Source: Leptospira paudalimensis
GTDB lineage: Bacteria > Spirochaetota > Leptospiria > Leptospirales > Leptospiraceae
Reading direction: 5' to 3'
Assembly: GCF_026151345.1 (NCBI RefSeq)
Contig: NZ_JAMQPR010000001.1
Span: 310,231 to 374,230, forward strand
Length of the DNA: 64,000 nucleotides
The first letter of the stretch is position 1. The number at the start of each line of letters is the position of its first letter. The notes beneath the pieces are model-generated. The model was not told where the DNA came from and ran no database searches. It saw nothing but the letters and a program-made list of their open reading frames with translations. The position numbers and the translations under genes were made by a program. Positions 26,772-34,903 of the stretch are shown piece by piece.

Positions 26772-28202
26772 TTATATCAAAAGGGAAATTGCTGTTTGGT
26801 AAATGGAATCATACTCTTTTTTTCGTTTGGTCCATGTCCAGTCCAGTTGCATGATGTTATGAACAACTTGCCTTTTTTCTTCTGAATGATACAGATCTTT
26901 TGCTCGTTCTAATGCATAACCCAGCGAACCCGCGTCATTCGGTTCAAAGACAATTCCAGTTTTGAATCTGGGATCAATCGATTCCTCAACTGTATCCCTT
27001 AATCCACCCACACGTGAAACAATCGGAATGGTACCGTAGACATGACTATACATTTGGTTGAGGCCACAAGGTTCAAAGAGTGATGGCATCAGGAAAAAAT
27101 CGCTAGCTGCTTCAATTTTATGGGCAAGCGCTTCATTGTATCCTCGGTAAAAATAAAATACATCTGGCATCACATCCGATAAATGAAAAAAAGCTTTTTC
27201 GGTTTCTGTATCCCCAGAACCTAAAACCACATAACGGTGTGGTAGGTGGCGTCTTTCCAGAAATGCCTGTAAAAATGTAGGGAATCCTTTTTGGTAGGTG
27301 AGTCTGCCAATCAGACCAATGAGTGGTGTTTCTAATGGCAAATGGGGTCTACCGATTTCTTCATAAAGAAGAGTTTTGTTTTTTAATTTTCCTACTTCCC
27401 AATCCTTAACCGAGTAGGTTTGGAAAATTCGTTTGTCAGACTTTGGATTCCATTCATCTGCATCAATGCCATTTAAAATTCCTGTATAATCCGATCCGCG
27501 TTTTTGTAAGGCATAACTCAGACCAAATCCATTTGGTTCCCGTAAGGTTTCTTCTCTGTAACCTGGGCTTACGGTTGTGATTTGACCTGCAGACAAAATC
27601 CCTGCCTTCATATAATTGCATTTTTCATTGTGGTCAAATGGACTAGTGACAAGGCGAAAGGGATCTTCTTTCAAAAAACCAGTCATCCAAAAGGGATGGT
27701 CCCCTTGGTACGCAAGGTTGTGAATTGTAAAAACAGAAGGAATGGAATGGCTCGAATTTTTTTGTAAGGCGAGAGACAAAGCAGTATGCCAATCGTGGGC
27801 ATGGAAGGCATCTACTTGTAAGATTTGGCTTAGCGCATAACAAGCGTAGGAAAAAATGGCAAAACGGTAATGTTCGTCTGTCGTTCCATAAATGGAATCC
27901 AAACTCCGAAACAATTCCGAATCAAAAAAATACAACTTGATCCCAGATTCATCTGCTTCCCGGAACCTTGCTTTTGTGAGTAAACTCACAGTTACTGTTT
28001 CCTCGTTCGCATCTTCGGGTAGGATGGCCTTATGTTCTTTGCCGGTCCAATTTGGTTCTTTCCCCATCGATCCAATGAGAGGTAATGCGACATAAACTTT
28101 TTCTGTCTTCGCCTGTTCTTTGGTAAGGGAGGCGAGCATGTCCGCAAGACCACCCATCTTGATGTAGGGAAAATATTCTGCGGATGCGTGGAGAATCTTC
28201 AT
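26772..28202 (-). CDS. glgA: Glycogen synthase (ADP-glucose type, GT5)
   Basis: This 476-residue enzyme extends alpha-1,4-glucan from ADP-glucose. It has the GT5 N-terminal hallmark KMGGLADM (residues 15-22, the KxGGLxD loop), HAHDWHTAL (about 137), the GT-B C-terminal half with GRLTYQKG, and the catalytic-site region LMPSLFEPCGLNQMYSHVYGTIPIV. Length matches the family. It is divergent from pckA with only 70 bp between starts, linking glycogen storage and gluconeogenesis in position. No other glg gene is in the window, although a protein with two glycogen-binding-like domains is encoded at 60365-61243. Confidence 0.93.
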   Translation of the reverse strand: MKILHASAEYFPYIKMGGLADMLASLTKEQAKTEKVYVALPLIGSMGKEPNWTGKEHKAILPEDANEETVTVSLLTKARFREADESGIKLYFFDSELFRSLDSIYGTTDEHYRFAIFSYACYALSQILQVDAFHAHDWHTALSLALQKNSSHSIPSVFTIHNLAYQGDHPFWMTGFLKEDPFRLVTSPFDHNEKCNYMKAGILSAGQITTVSPGYREETLREPNGFGLSYALQKRGSDYTGILNGIDADEWNPKSDKRIFQTYSVKDWEVGKLKNKTLLYEEIGRPHLPLETPLIGLIGRLTYQKGFPTFLQAFLERRHLPHRYVVLGSGDTETEKAFFHLSDVMPDVFYFYRGYNEALAHKIEAASDFFLMPSLFEPCGLNQMYSHVYGTIPIVSRVGGLRDTVEESIDPRFKTGIVFEPNDAGSLGYALERAKDLYHSEEKRQVVHNIMQLDWTWTKRKKEYDSIYQTAISLLI

Positions 28203-28211
28203 TTTCTGTTA

Positions 28212-28272
28212 TTGACACCGACTCGCAAAGTAAGAAGCTAGAAAAACACAAAGTGAAATCGAGGAGAGATCC
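28212..28272 (+). promoter_or_regulatory. Upstream region of pckA: consensus -35 box and strong RBS
   Basis: TTGACA at 28212-28217 is a perfect -35. The -10 at 17-18 bp (AAGCTA/AGCTAG) is poor, which might mean activator dependence. GAGGAGAG precedes the ATG by 5 nt. The glgA start lies at 28202, so any promoter here overlaps the glgA upstream region. Confidence 0.35.
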
Positions 28273-29865
28273 ATGTCAGTATCTACTAATCTAAAAGGCC
28301 TTGCTGAACTCGGCCTAAAACCGTCCGAAGTCTTCCATAACTTATCATACGAAGAAATTTACCAGCACGAATTGAATAACAAAGAAGGTGTTACTTCTGA
28401 TAATGGAACAATGATGGTGGATACCGGGATTTTTACGGGTCGTTCCCCTAAAGACAAATACTTTGTCGATGAACCTTCTTCCCAAAACAACATTTGGTGG
28501 GGACCGGTAAACACAAAAGTTTCCGAAGCGATTTTTAACGAACTCTACGCAGAAGTCACAAAATTCCTCGATAACAAAAAATTATACGTATTCGATGGCC
28601 ACGCAGGAACCAACGACGACACACGTATCTCTCTCCGTGTGGTAACAGAAAGAGCTTGGCAACACCACTTTTGCACGAACATGTTCCTTCGCCCAACGAA
28701 AGAAGAACTCGCAAAACTCAACCCAGAGTTTACAATCATCAATGCTTCTGGTTACAAAAACGCAAAATACAAAGAACACGGCCTCAACTCTGAAGTGTTT
28801 GTGATTTTCCACTTAGCAAAAAAAATCTGTATCATCGGTGGAACAGAATACGGTGGGGAAATGAAAAAAGGGATTTTCTCTGTCATGAACTACTACCTTC
28901 CACTCAAAAACGTTCTTACAATGCACTGCTCTGCAAACGTTGGAAAAGACGGAGATAGCGCACTTTTCTTTGGTTTATCTGGAACAGGAAAAACAACTCT
29001 TTCCACAGACCCAAATCGTAAACTCATCGGTGATGATGAACATGGTTGGGACGATAACGGAATCTTCAACATTGAAGGTGGTTGTTATGCAAAAACCATC
29101 AACCTCGATCCAAAAACAGAACCAGAAATCTATGCAGCGATCCGTCGTGATGCACTCCTCGAAAACGTTGTGTATGATGCGACAACGAAAAAGGTAGATT
29201 ATTCTTCTGCGGCAAAAACAGAAAACACTCGTGTATCTTACCCAATTTTCCACATCGACAACATCCAACCAGGATCCAAAGCAGGTCACCCAAACACTGT
29301 GATCTTCCTTACTTACGATGCATATGGTGTATTACCTGCAGTGTCTAAACTTTCCATCGAACAAGCGATGTATCACTTCCTCTCTGGTTACACAGCGAAG
29401 GTAGCAGGAACTGAGCGCGGTGTGAAAGAACCACAAGCAACTTTCTCTGCTTGTTTTGGTCAGGCGTTTATGACTCTCCACCCAACTTTCTATGCAAAAC
29501 TACTTGGTGAAAAAATGAAAAAACACAAAGTAAATGCATACCTCATTAACACAGGTCTTGTGGGTGGAAAGTATGGTGTTGGAAAAAGGATGAACCTTCC
29601 TGCAACTCGCCAAATCATCAATGAAATCCTCAATGGAAACATTGAAAAATCCGAGTTTGAAAAACACCCAGTATTCCAAGTGTCTTTCCCTAAATCCGTA
29701 AATGGTGTGGATTCTCATATCCTAAACCCACGTAACGCTTGGGAAAACAAAGAAGAATACGACAAAACAGCGCAGGACCTTGCGAAACAATTTGTAGAAA
29801 ACTACAAAAAGTATCTCACTGGTTCCAAAGAATTTGATTTCAGCCAATACGGACCGGTAGCGTAA
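28273..29865 (+). CDS. pckA: Phosphoenolpyruvate carboxykinase (ATP)
   Basis: This 530-residue ATP-type PEPCK converts oxaloacetate + ATP to PEP + ADP + CO2, the first committed step of gluconeogenesis. Signatures are [10 protein letters not shown] (54-63), the P-loop GLSGTGKTT (234-242), GDDEHGW (253-259) and a late RMNLPATR. That order and length match the ATP-dependent and not the GTP-dependent class. Codon choice shifts visibly to C-ending codons (AAC, ATC, CTC) compared with the AT-ending neighbours, a sign of high expression. Leptospira live on fatty acids, so high gluconeogenic flux would fit. Three hairpins follow the stop. Confidence 0.97.
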   Translation: MSVSTNLKGLAELGLKPSEVFHNLSYEEIYQHELNNKEGVTSDNGTMMVDTGIFTGRSPKDKYFVDEPSSQNNIWWGPVNTKVSEAIFNELYAEVTKFLDNKKLYVFDGHAGTNDDTRISLRVVTERAWQHHFCTNMFLRPTKEELAKLNPEFTIINASGYKNAKYKEHGLNSEVFVIFHLAKKICIIGGTEYGGEMKKGIFSVMNYYLPLKNVLTMHCSANVGKDGDSALFFGLSGTGKTTLSTDPNRKLIGDDEHGWDDNGIFNIEGGCYAKTINLDPKTEPEIYAAIRRDALLENVVYDATTKKVDYSSAAKTENTRVSYPIFHIDNIQPGSKAGHPNTVIFLTYDAYGVLPAVSKLSIEQAMYHFLSGYTAKVAGTERGVKEPQATFSACFGQAFMTLHPTFYAKLLGEKMKKHKVNAYLINTGLVGGKYGVGKRMNLPATRQIINEILNGNIEKSEFEKHPVFQVSFPKSVNGVDSHILNPRNAWENKEEYDKTAQDLAKQFVENYKKYLTGSKEFDFSQYGPVA

Positions 29866-29884
29866 GTTTGTTGTAGAATTTCAA

Positions 29885-29915
29885 AGAGACCATCTAGCGA
29901 AGTTTAGGTGGCTCT
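29885..29915 (+). other. First of three hairpins after pckA (no T-run)
   Basis: AGAG(A)CCATCTA pairs with TAGGTGGCTCT: 11 bp with one bulged A and one G-U pair. No T-run follows. It sits 20 bp after the pckA stop and may protect the mRNA 3' end. Confidence 0.5.
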
Positions 29916-29949
29916 GAACTTCCTTTTGATGAAAAGGGACTATGAGTGG

Positions 29950-29985
29950 AAAACCATCCTTGAGAAATCTAGGATGGTTTTTTTA
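29950..29985 (+). terminator. Intrinsic terminator of pckA
   Basis: A perfect 9-bp stem AACCATCCT / AGGATGGTT (29952-29960 and 29971-29979) with a 10-nt loop, flanked by A-run and T-run (TTTTTTTATT). This is a textbook Rho-independent terminator. Confidence 0.88.
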
Positions 29986-30012
29986 TTTTCTTGGGAAACA
30001 TCCCAAAACAGG

Positions 30013-30047
30013 AAAGCCACTCTCGCTAATGCAGGGTGGCTTTTTTT
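30013..30047 (+). terminator. Second intrinsic terminator after pckA
   Basis: AAGCCACTCT (30014-30023) pairs with AGGGTGGCTT (30033-30042), 10 bp including one G-U, and is followed by seven Ts. It repeats the function of the terminator 60 bp upstream. Between here and 30152 (AT-rich, about 105 bp) I see nothing. Confidence 0.8.
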
Positions 30048-30151
30048 ATGAGGATTGTATGATGCCTTTGTTACCATCTTTTTCCCGAGGCATTGTTTGA
30101 TTGTCGAAGGTTACCCTGCAGTTTTGAAGTGACTATCTTTACTCTGTCATT

Positions 30152-30285
30152 TTGGCGCCTCGCATTTGTTCGATGATCCAGGTCCATCGAACACCGATCG
30201 GGCTCCCTTCGGGGTGCGCTAACGCTTCCGTCCCCAGCCATCTAACGATGGCAGGTGACCAAGCCCTTCGGATCCCTGGCGCGGG
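30152..30285 (+). repeat. Structured GC-rich intergenic element, copy A
   Basis: A ~134-nt element directly abuts the stop of the minus-strand lipoprotein gene. Ends GGCGCC (30154) and GGCGCG (30278) can pair. Inside are hairpin 1, GTTCGATG / CATCGAAC (perfect, 9-nt loop); a core CGGGCTCCCTTCGGGGTGCG then CTAACGCTTCC; hairpin 2, GCCATC-TAAC-GATGGC extended by GTCnCC/GGnGAC (30230-30259); and a 3' AAGCCCTTCGGATCC-CTGG. It is much more GC-rich than its surroundings and closely matches copy B at 34774-34903. Confidence 0.75.
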
Positions 30286-32871
30286 TTACCAGATGAAGAG
30301 GGAGGGTTTGTTGGAGTTGGCACCGTTTTGAGTGACAACTAAGAGTTTTCCATTAATATGATCCAAGATAGCATTAGGAGTATAACCCGAATTATTCCCT
30401 TGTCCCGTAGAAATATCAGTATGGGAACAACTAGATCCATCCAGATTGCATTGGAATAAACTTGGTTTGTAGTTATTGGCATTATTTTGAGAGATTACCA
30501 ATAATTTTTTATTGAAAGTATCAATTACTGCAGAAGGATAATTACCCGAATTTATCCCCTGCCCAGCTGATATGTCCACATGCACACCAGTCTCACTTGT
30601 CCCTGGAGGTATCGTCGTCGTAAATGCACTCCCTTCCAACATAGACAAAGCACTTGCACCAGCAGGGCTACTCGCCACCACCCTAAAGTAATACAATGTC
30701 CCGCCAGTTAAACTTGTGATGGTCGCATAAGGATTTGTCACTGGTCCAAAACTTGTGGATGCCGTTGTAACGCCAGGGCTAGTGCTATAGTACACAGTGT
30801 ACGACGTTGCTCTACTGACTGGCCACCATTGCACAACAGCACTCGTTCCCCCAGCTTGTGCTTCCACAAAGGCAGGTGCGTCCGGTGGTCCCACATCGAA
30901 ACTTTGGTTCCCACTTGAACTTAAATTTCCTGCTAAGTCACGGGCCAGGTAACGCACTTGGTTACTCCCATCGGAGAGTGCCACTGGTGTTGTATACACA
31001 GATCCATTTGTCACGGCTCCACTGCCATCAAACGTTGGTTCTGTGCCATTTAACGTATAAATTATTTTATCACATCCCGTTCCGTTTGTATCAGAACAAC
31101 TGAGTTGGAGCTGGGTTCCCGTTGTAAAAGGGCCAGCACCAGAAGGAGACACCATTGCCACAACAGGTGCAGTTGTGTCTTTTCTGGTAGTTCGGGTGGT
31201 CGATCCAAAACTTCCCACTAAGTTTGCCACACAGATGCGGATTGTGTTTTCACCTTCACTAAAATGAGAATTTGAAATCGAGGAATTGATCTCCGTTGTT
31301 GCTATGGCATTTCCTGTAACATTGGCATCGTTCCCCGAATTGGAGAGAGCCGTTCCATTGGAACAGTTCGTTCCACCTAATCGAATTTGGTAAGGACCCG
31401 CTTTGGTTGATTGCCAGCTTACGGAAGCATGAGAGGTTCCGTTGATGGCTTGTGTATGCGAATTGACGGTAACGGTCGCTACTTCTGTATCTACGATATA
31501 ATTTTGAGAAACCACATTGGATACATTTCCCGCTTGGTCACGAGCAATAAACTTTGTATAGGTGGTAGCACCATCTGTCATAACAAGTGCAGAATTGTAC
31601 AAATTTCCACTGATGATAGTTCCTGTACTTCCTTGGATGTTAGGATTCGTCGGAGAAGAGCCAACTAATACTGAATAAGCGATTTTGTCACACCCAGAAC
31701 CTCCTACGTCCGAACACGAGGCAGAGACAGAGGTAGCTGTTGCATAACTCCCAGCACCTGGACTTGTGGTGACTGTAGGTGGTGTGTCATCTCGCCTGAG
31801 GCTAAAGGAAACAAATCCAGTTAGCCCATTGGATCCTGTAACGCAGATCCTATAGGTTTTGGTTCCTTCGCTAGTAAAATTGGTATGGGAACGTTGGAAG
31901 GATTGATCGGCATTAGCAGTCACATTCCCCGATGCCACTTGTGTTCCAGAAGTACAGTCACTTCCTTCTCGGATGACATAGGAGCCGGATCGATTGGTTT
32001 GCCATGTGGCAGTGGAACTTGCAATGGCACCGGCTTGGGAACTGATCGCAGTTGCCGTTTGACCGACAAGGGTGAGAGCAGGAACCTGAGAATCAATCGT
32101 ATACGTAATGTTTAGTGGTGCCGATAGGTTTCCTGCCAAGTCACGGCAGAGGGCTTGCAATGTATGATTTCCTTCCGTAGATAGGGAAATGGATTGGGAA
32201 GAACGATTCACCACCGTTCCCAGTTTTGGTGAGAATGTTGGGGAAGAAGCGTCCATCGTGTATACAATGAAACCTGGAGCCTGATTATCAGAACAAGTGA
32301 GAGTTGCCGTTTGAGCAGTGGAGTATGTGCCAGCTAACAAAGAACTGGTGAGTGTTGGAGGTGTCGTATCGCTAAGGATTGTCACAATGGCAATGTCATT
32401 TGGTGTTCCATCTCCATCGGTATCAAATCCAAGTGGGTTCCCATTCGCATCAACAATGATAACGACAGGACTTCCTGTTCCACCTGGGGCTGTTGTTAAA
32501 AATCCAGGAGGGTTAGGACTGATGAAGTAGTCGGCATTGCCGTCACCATTACTATCGACGGCATCAGGAATTCCATCATCGTTGGTATCTAAGAGGATAA
32601 GATTGGGAGTAGTGCCACCTGTGAGATTGATCCCATCGGAAACCCCATCCCCATCGGAGTCTACAAGAGTGGCGTCCGTTTTCCCATCACCCGAAAGATC
32701 AAGTGCAGTGCCAGGGGATAAATCTTGAGAGGAACTCGTGCTCCCACCAATGAGTCCAAGTAAAAAAACAAAGGGATTGAAACCTTGTTGCGAGGAGCCA
32801 TCGGGGAGGATTCCTACACATTGGCTCGAAAAAAGAGTTAGAACAAAAAGTAAGTAAAGTTTGTTTCGCAT
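30286..32871 (-). CDS. Large surface-type lipoprotein, short paralog with two C-terminal repeats
   Basis: Starting at ATG 32871 (a TTG lies 18 bp upstream), the 861-residue product has a signal with lipobox FSSQC. A block of Asp-rich Ca-binding-like repeats follows at about 70-150 (DSDGDGVSDG, DTNDDGIPDA, DTDGDGTPND), then about five Ig-like/chitobiase-C-like domains with paired Cys (LTCSDN-x-PG, CSDVGGSGCDKI). A fibronectin-III-like domain comes next (PPDAPAFVEAQAGG, FRVVASSPAG), then only two ~52-residue propeller-like repeats (DISAGQGINSGNYPSAVIDTFNKKLLV-type), ending SLFIW. It is a probable adhesin or surface sensor; the ligand is unknown. It is paralogous to 34904-38275 throughout. Confidence 0.8.
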   Translation of the reverse strand: MRNKLYLLFVLTLFSSQCVGILPDGSSQQGFNPFVFLLGLIGGSTSSSQDLSPGTALDLSGDGKTDATLVDSDGDGVSDGINLTGGTTPNLILLDTNDDGIPDAVDSNGDGNADYFISPNPPGFLTTAPGGTGSPVVIIVDANGNPLGFDTDGDGTPNDIAIVTILSDTTPPTLTSSLLAGTYSTAQTATLTCSDNQAPGFIVYTMDASSPTFSPKLGTVVNRSSQSISLSTEGNHTLQALCRDLAGNLSAPLNITYTIDSQVPALTLVGQTATAISSQAGAIASSTATWQTNRSGSYVIREGSDCTSGTQVASGNVTANADQSFQRSHTNFTSEGTKTYRICVTGSNGLTGFVSFSLRRDDTPPTVTTSPGAGSYATATSVSASCSDVGGSGCDKIAYSVLVGSSPTNPNIQGSTGTIISGNLYNSALVMTDGATTYTKFIARDQAGNVSNVVSQNYIVDTEVATVTVNSHTQAINGTSHASVSWQSTKAGPYQIRLGGTNCSNGTALSNSGNDANVTGNAIATTEINSSISNSHFSEGENTIRICVANLVGSFGSTTRTTRKDTTAPVVAMVSPSGAGPFTTGTQLQLSCSDTNGTGCDKIIYTLNGTEPTFDGSGAVTNGSVYTTPVALSDGSNQVRYLARDLAGNLSSSGNQSFDVGPPDAPAFVEAQAGGTSAVVQWWPVSRATSYTVYYSTSPGVTTASTSFGPVTNPYATITSLTGGTLYYFRVVASSPAGASALSMLEGSAFTTTIPPGTSETGVHVDISAGQGINSGNYPSAVIDTFNKKLLVISQNNANNYKPSLFQCNLDGSSCSHTDISTGQGNNSGYTPNAILDHINGKLLVVTQNGANSNKPSLFIW

Positions 32872-32894
32872 AACAGAGGCCGTTTTCAATTACA

Positions 32895-33032
32895 AATTTC
32901 CAAATCTATATTCGGAAATTCTAATCAAGCAAATGGTCTCCTTGCCCTCAATAGAAATTTACAGTGAAGGAAAAAAATTCAATTTTTTCCGTTAAAAACG
33001 TTCTGAAAACTCGTTTGCACCGTTTTCAGCGG
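32895..33032 (-). promoter_or_regulatory. Conserved 5' leader with two inverted repeats (short paralog)
   Basis: Inverted repeat 1 is CCGTTAAAAACG (32989-33000) against CGTTTTCAGCGG (33021-33032), 20-nt spacer, two imperfect positions. Inverted repeat 2 is AATTTCC / GGAAATT (32895-32920), 12-nt spacer. Both recur at equivalent distance upstream of the long paralog. The gene preceding it (DUF1993) differs from the one preceding the long paralog, so the leader belongs to the lipoprotein unit. Confidence 0.6.
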
Positions 33033-33068
33033 TTTTGTGAAACAGAGGGAGTGGTCCGGATGTTTTTT

Positions 33069-33599
33069 TTATTTCTTAAATGGCATCTCACCCAAATAAT
33101 CTTTTTTTCCAATCTCCACACCGTTATGACGGAGAATCGCATAAGCAGTTGTGATGTGGAAATAAAAATTTGGGATCGCATGATGGGTAAGGTATTCCCA
33201 TCCCGTTAGGTATTGTCCTTCCCACCGTGGTTGAGACACTTTCATTTCCGAAACTGTTTTAAAATCTGATTCTTGGTAACTATCTAAATACTGGAGAATT
33301 GATTGGATCCTAACCTTCAGTTCATTTAAATTTGATTCAGTATCATCGTGTTTGGGAGCCTCTTTGCCCGAAATACGAGCTACACAAAGTTTTGCAGTAT
33401 CACATGCAATTTGGATTTGTTTGGTCAAAGGAAATTGGTCAGGGAAGAGTCTTGCATTCAGTAAATTTTCAAAAGGAAACTTTTTGGCTTCCGCATGGGA
33501 TTCTGCTTTTTCTAGAATATTCAGTAAATTTCCAAGTCCTTTTTTGAAGGATTGGACAGTCATTTCGTAGATCATGGATTGATTCATAATTCTATTCAT
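33069..33599 (-). CDS. DUF1993 family protein
   Basis: This 176-residue soluble helical protein matches the DUF1993 pattern: MIYEMTVQSFKKGLGNLLNILEKAE at the N-terminus, LFPDQFPLTKQIQIACDTAK, and a C-terminal HAIPNFYFHITTAYAILRHNGVEIGKKDYLG. The family resembles DinB-like four-helix bundles; its reaction is unknown. The start could be ATG 33599 or ATG 33587; no strong ribosome-binding site decides. It stands alone between the short paralog and an outer-membrane protein gene. Confidence 0.85.
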   Translation of the reverse strand: MNRIMNQSMIYEMTVQSFKKGLGNLLNILEKAESHAEAKKFPFENLLNARLFPDQFPLTKQIQIACDTAKLCVARISGKEAPKHDDTESNLNELKVRIQSILQYLDSYQESDFKTVSEMKVSQPRWEGQYLTGWEYLTHHAIPNFYFHITTAYAILRHNGVEIGKKDYLGEMPFKK

Positions 33600-33640
33600 T
33601 GGAAGAGAACATATGAAATCAATCCATTAAATCATATAAT

Positions 33641-34579
33641 CTAAATGGCAATACCACCAGAGAGGATTAACTCTAAAAAACCAAAATTTTGTGAGGCACG
33701 ATTGGATCCTCCACTTGTTAACACATCGGTGAGATCAATGTAACCACCCTTCCCACCAAATTCAATGAAATAAGTTCTAGAAAATTCATATCGAGTTGCG
33801 ACATATCCAGATACACCATACCCAGAGACATGGAAATTATTGTTTTGCCCTTTGCCTAACACGCGTACGTCGCTACGGCAAACTACTGGTCCACCACCAA
33901 TAGAGGATACCAAACTAATGCCACTAAGTCCATCAGCTGAAGTATAAAGAGGAGTGATCCATCCAAAATCTAAAAATAGATAATTTAAACCATCAGTATG
34001 TTCATACTTTAGTATATCAGGTGTTAACGTAATAGTTTGGTCCCCACCATGGTATCCTGCCATTTCTTGTACATGTCCAGGAAAAAGATAAATGAAGGCT
34101 GCAGCTTCCGTTGACAAGGCAAGTTGATTTTTGGCAATCACACCAGGGTCAATATAACCTGAATATTTGACTGGTTGGCCAGGTGTGACTACATACTTCA
34201 TATGATCTTGGCCGAACGATAAAAAGAATCGATCTGTAAAGTAATACATAAACTTTACATTGTATTGAGGAATTTCAAACTTGGATGGATTCAGATAAAC
34301 ATCTGCTCTGAACGATTCTGGTTTATCTCTGGCATCAACAGACTTTAGTGTGTAACGGTACCCTGGACCACGAAAGTTGATATCACTTTGTGTGAAATAA
34401 TCTCGGTTATAACCCCATAGGATATTCCAACGTCCTTTTTTATCATGGATGGTCAGCGGGGTTTCATTTTCTTCTGCCCCAAGGGATGGGTTTAGTAAGA
34501 GACATAGAAGAAAAATCGAAAAGGTATAAGGAAAAGAACCACACACTCGCATGATTCTGAGAGGAATCGAATCGAACAT
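33641..34579 (-). CDS. Probable outer-membrane beta-barrel protein
   Basis: This 312-residue protein has a signal peptide (about residues 10-35, FPYTFSIFLLCLLLNPSLGAEE). The rest is an alternating-residue strand pattern rich in aromatic girdle positions (GRWNILWGYNRDYF, NVKFMYYFTDRFFLSFG, YVATRYEFSRTYFIEFGGKGGYIDL), ending in a short final strand (LELILSGGIAI). This suggests a 10- to 12-stranded barrel, but I recognise no named family. The start is ATG 34579 or ATG 34552. It lies between the two large lipoprotein paralogs, so it may have been bracketed by their duplication. Confidence 0.65.
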   Translation of the reverse strand: MFDSIPLRIMRVCGSFPYTFSIFLLCLLLNPSLGAEENETPLTIHDKKGRWNILWGYNRDYFTQSDINFRGPGYRYTLKSVDARDKPESFRADVYLNPSKFEIPQYNVKFMYYFTDRFFLSFGQDHMKYVVTPGQPVKYSGYIDPGVIAKNQLALSTEAAAFIYLFPGHVQEMAGYHGGDQTITLTPDILKYEHTDGLNYLFLDFGWITPLYTSADGLSGISLVSSIGGGPVVCRSDVRVLGKGQNNNFHVSGYGVSGYVATRYEFSRTYFIEFGGKGGYIDLTDVLTSGGSNRASQNFGFLELILSGGIAI

Positions 34580-34773
34580 ATTGTCACAATCTAAATCATA
34601 ATGGAATTAGAATAGGCGAATGTATGTTTGGTTTAGGAAAAATTAGTCTTTTTTCAGTAGGGATAAATACTATATTTAGTTTTGTTCGAATTCGATCGCG
34701 CCTTTAAGATCAGCATACATTGCCTTTTTTTCTGAAATTTTTATTTTGTTTACATCCTCGGATTTACGGAATT

Positions 34774-34903
34774 TGGGCGCCTCCAATTGGTTAGGTGACT
34801 TTACTATGATCCCAAACCGACCGGGCTTCCTCCGGGGTGCGCTGACGCTCCCGTCTCACCCAATCTGGGTGAGACCGAGCCCTTCGGATCCCTGGCGCGG
34901 TTA
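34774..34903 (+). repeat. Structured GC-rich intergenic element, copy B
   Basis: A ~130-nt element abuts the stop of the long lipoprotein paralog. Ends are GGCGCC (34776) and GGCGCG (34894). The core GGGCTTCCTCCGGGGTGCG then CTGACGCTCCC precedes a perfect 10-bp hairpin GTCTCACCCA-ATC-TGGGTGAGAC (34853-34875) and a GAGCCCTTCGGATCCCTGG tail. Compared with copy A the hairpin arms differ in sequence but still pair. The rest of the 34580-34903 gap is AT-rich upstream DNA of the barrel gene, with no gene seen. Confidence 0.75.

Noticed and set aside
30152..34903. Structured elements as integron attC sites
   Set aside because: They sit at gene ends and fold into a stem with variable inner hairpins, but the paired RYYYAAC/GTTRRRY end boxes are missing and no integrase gene is present.
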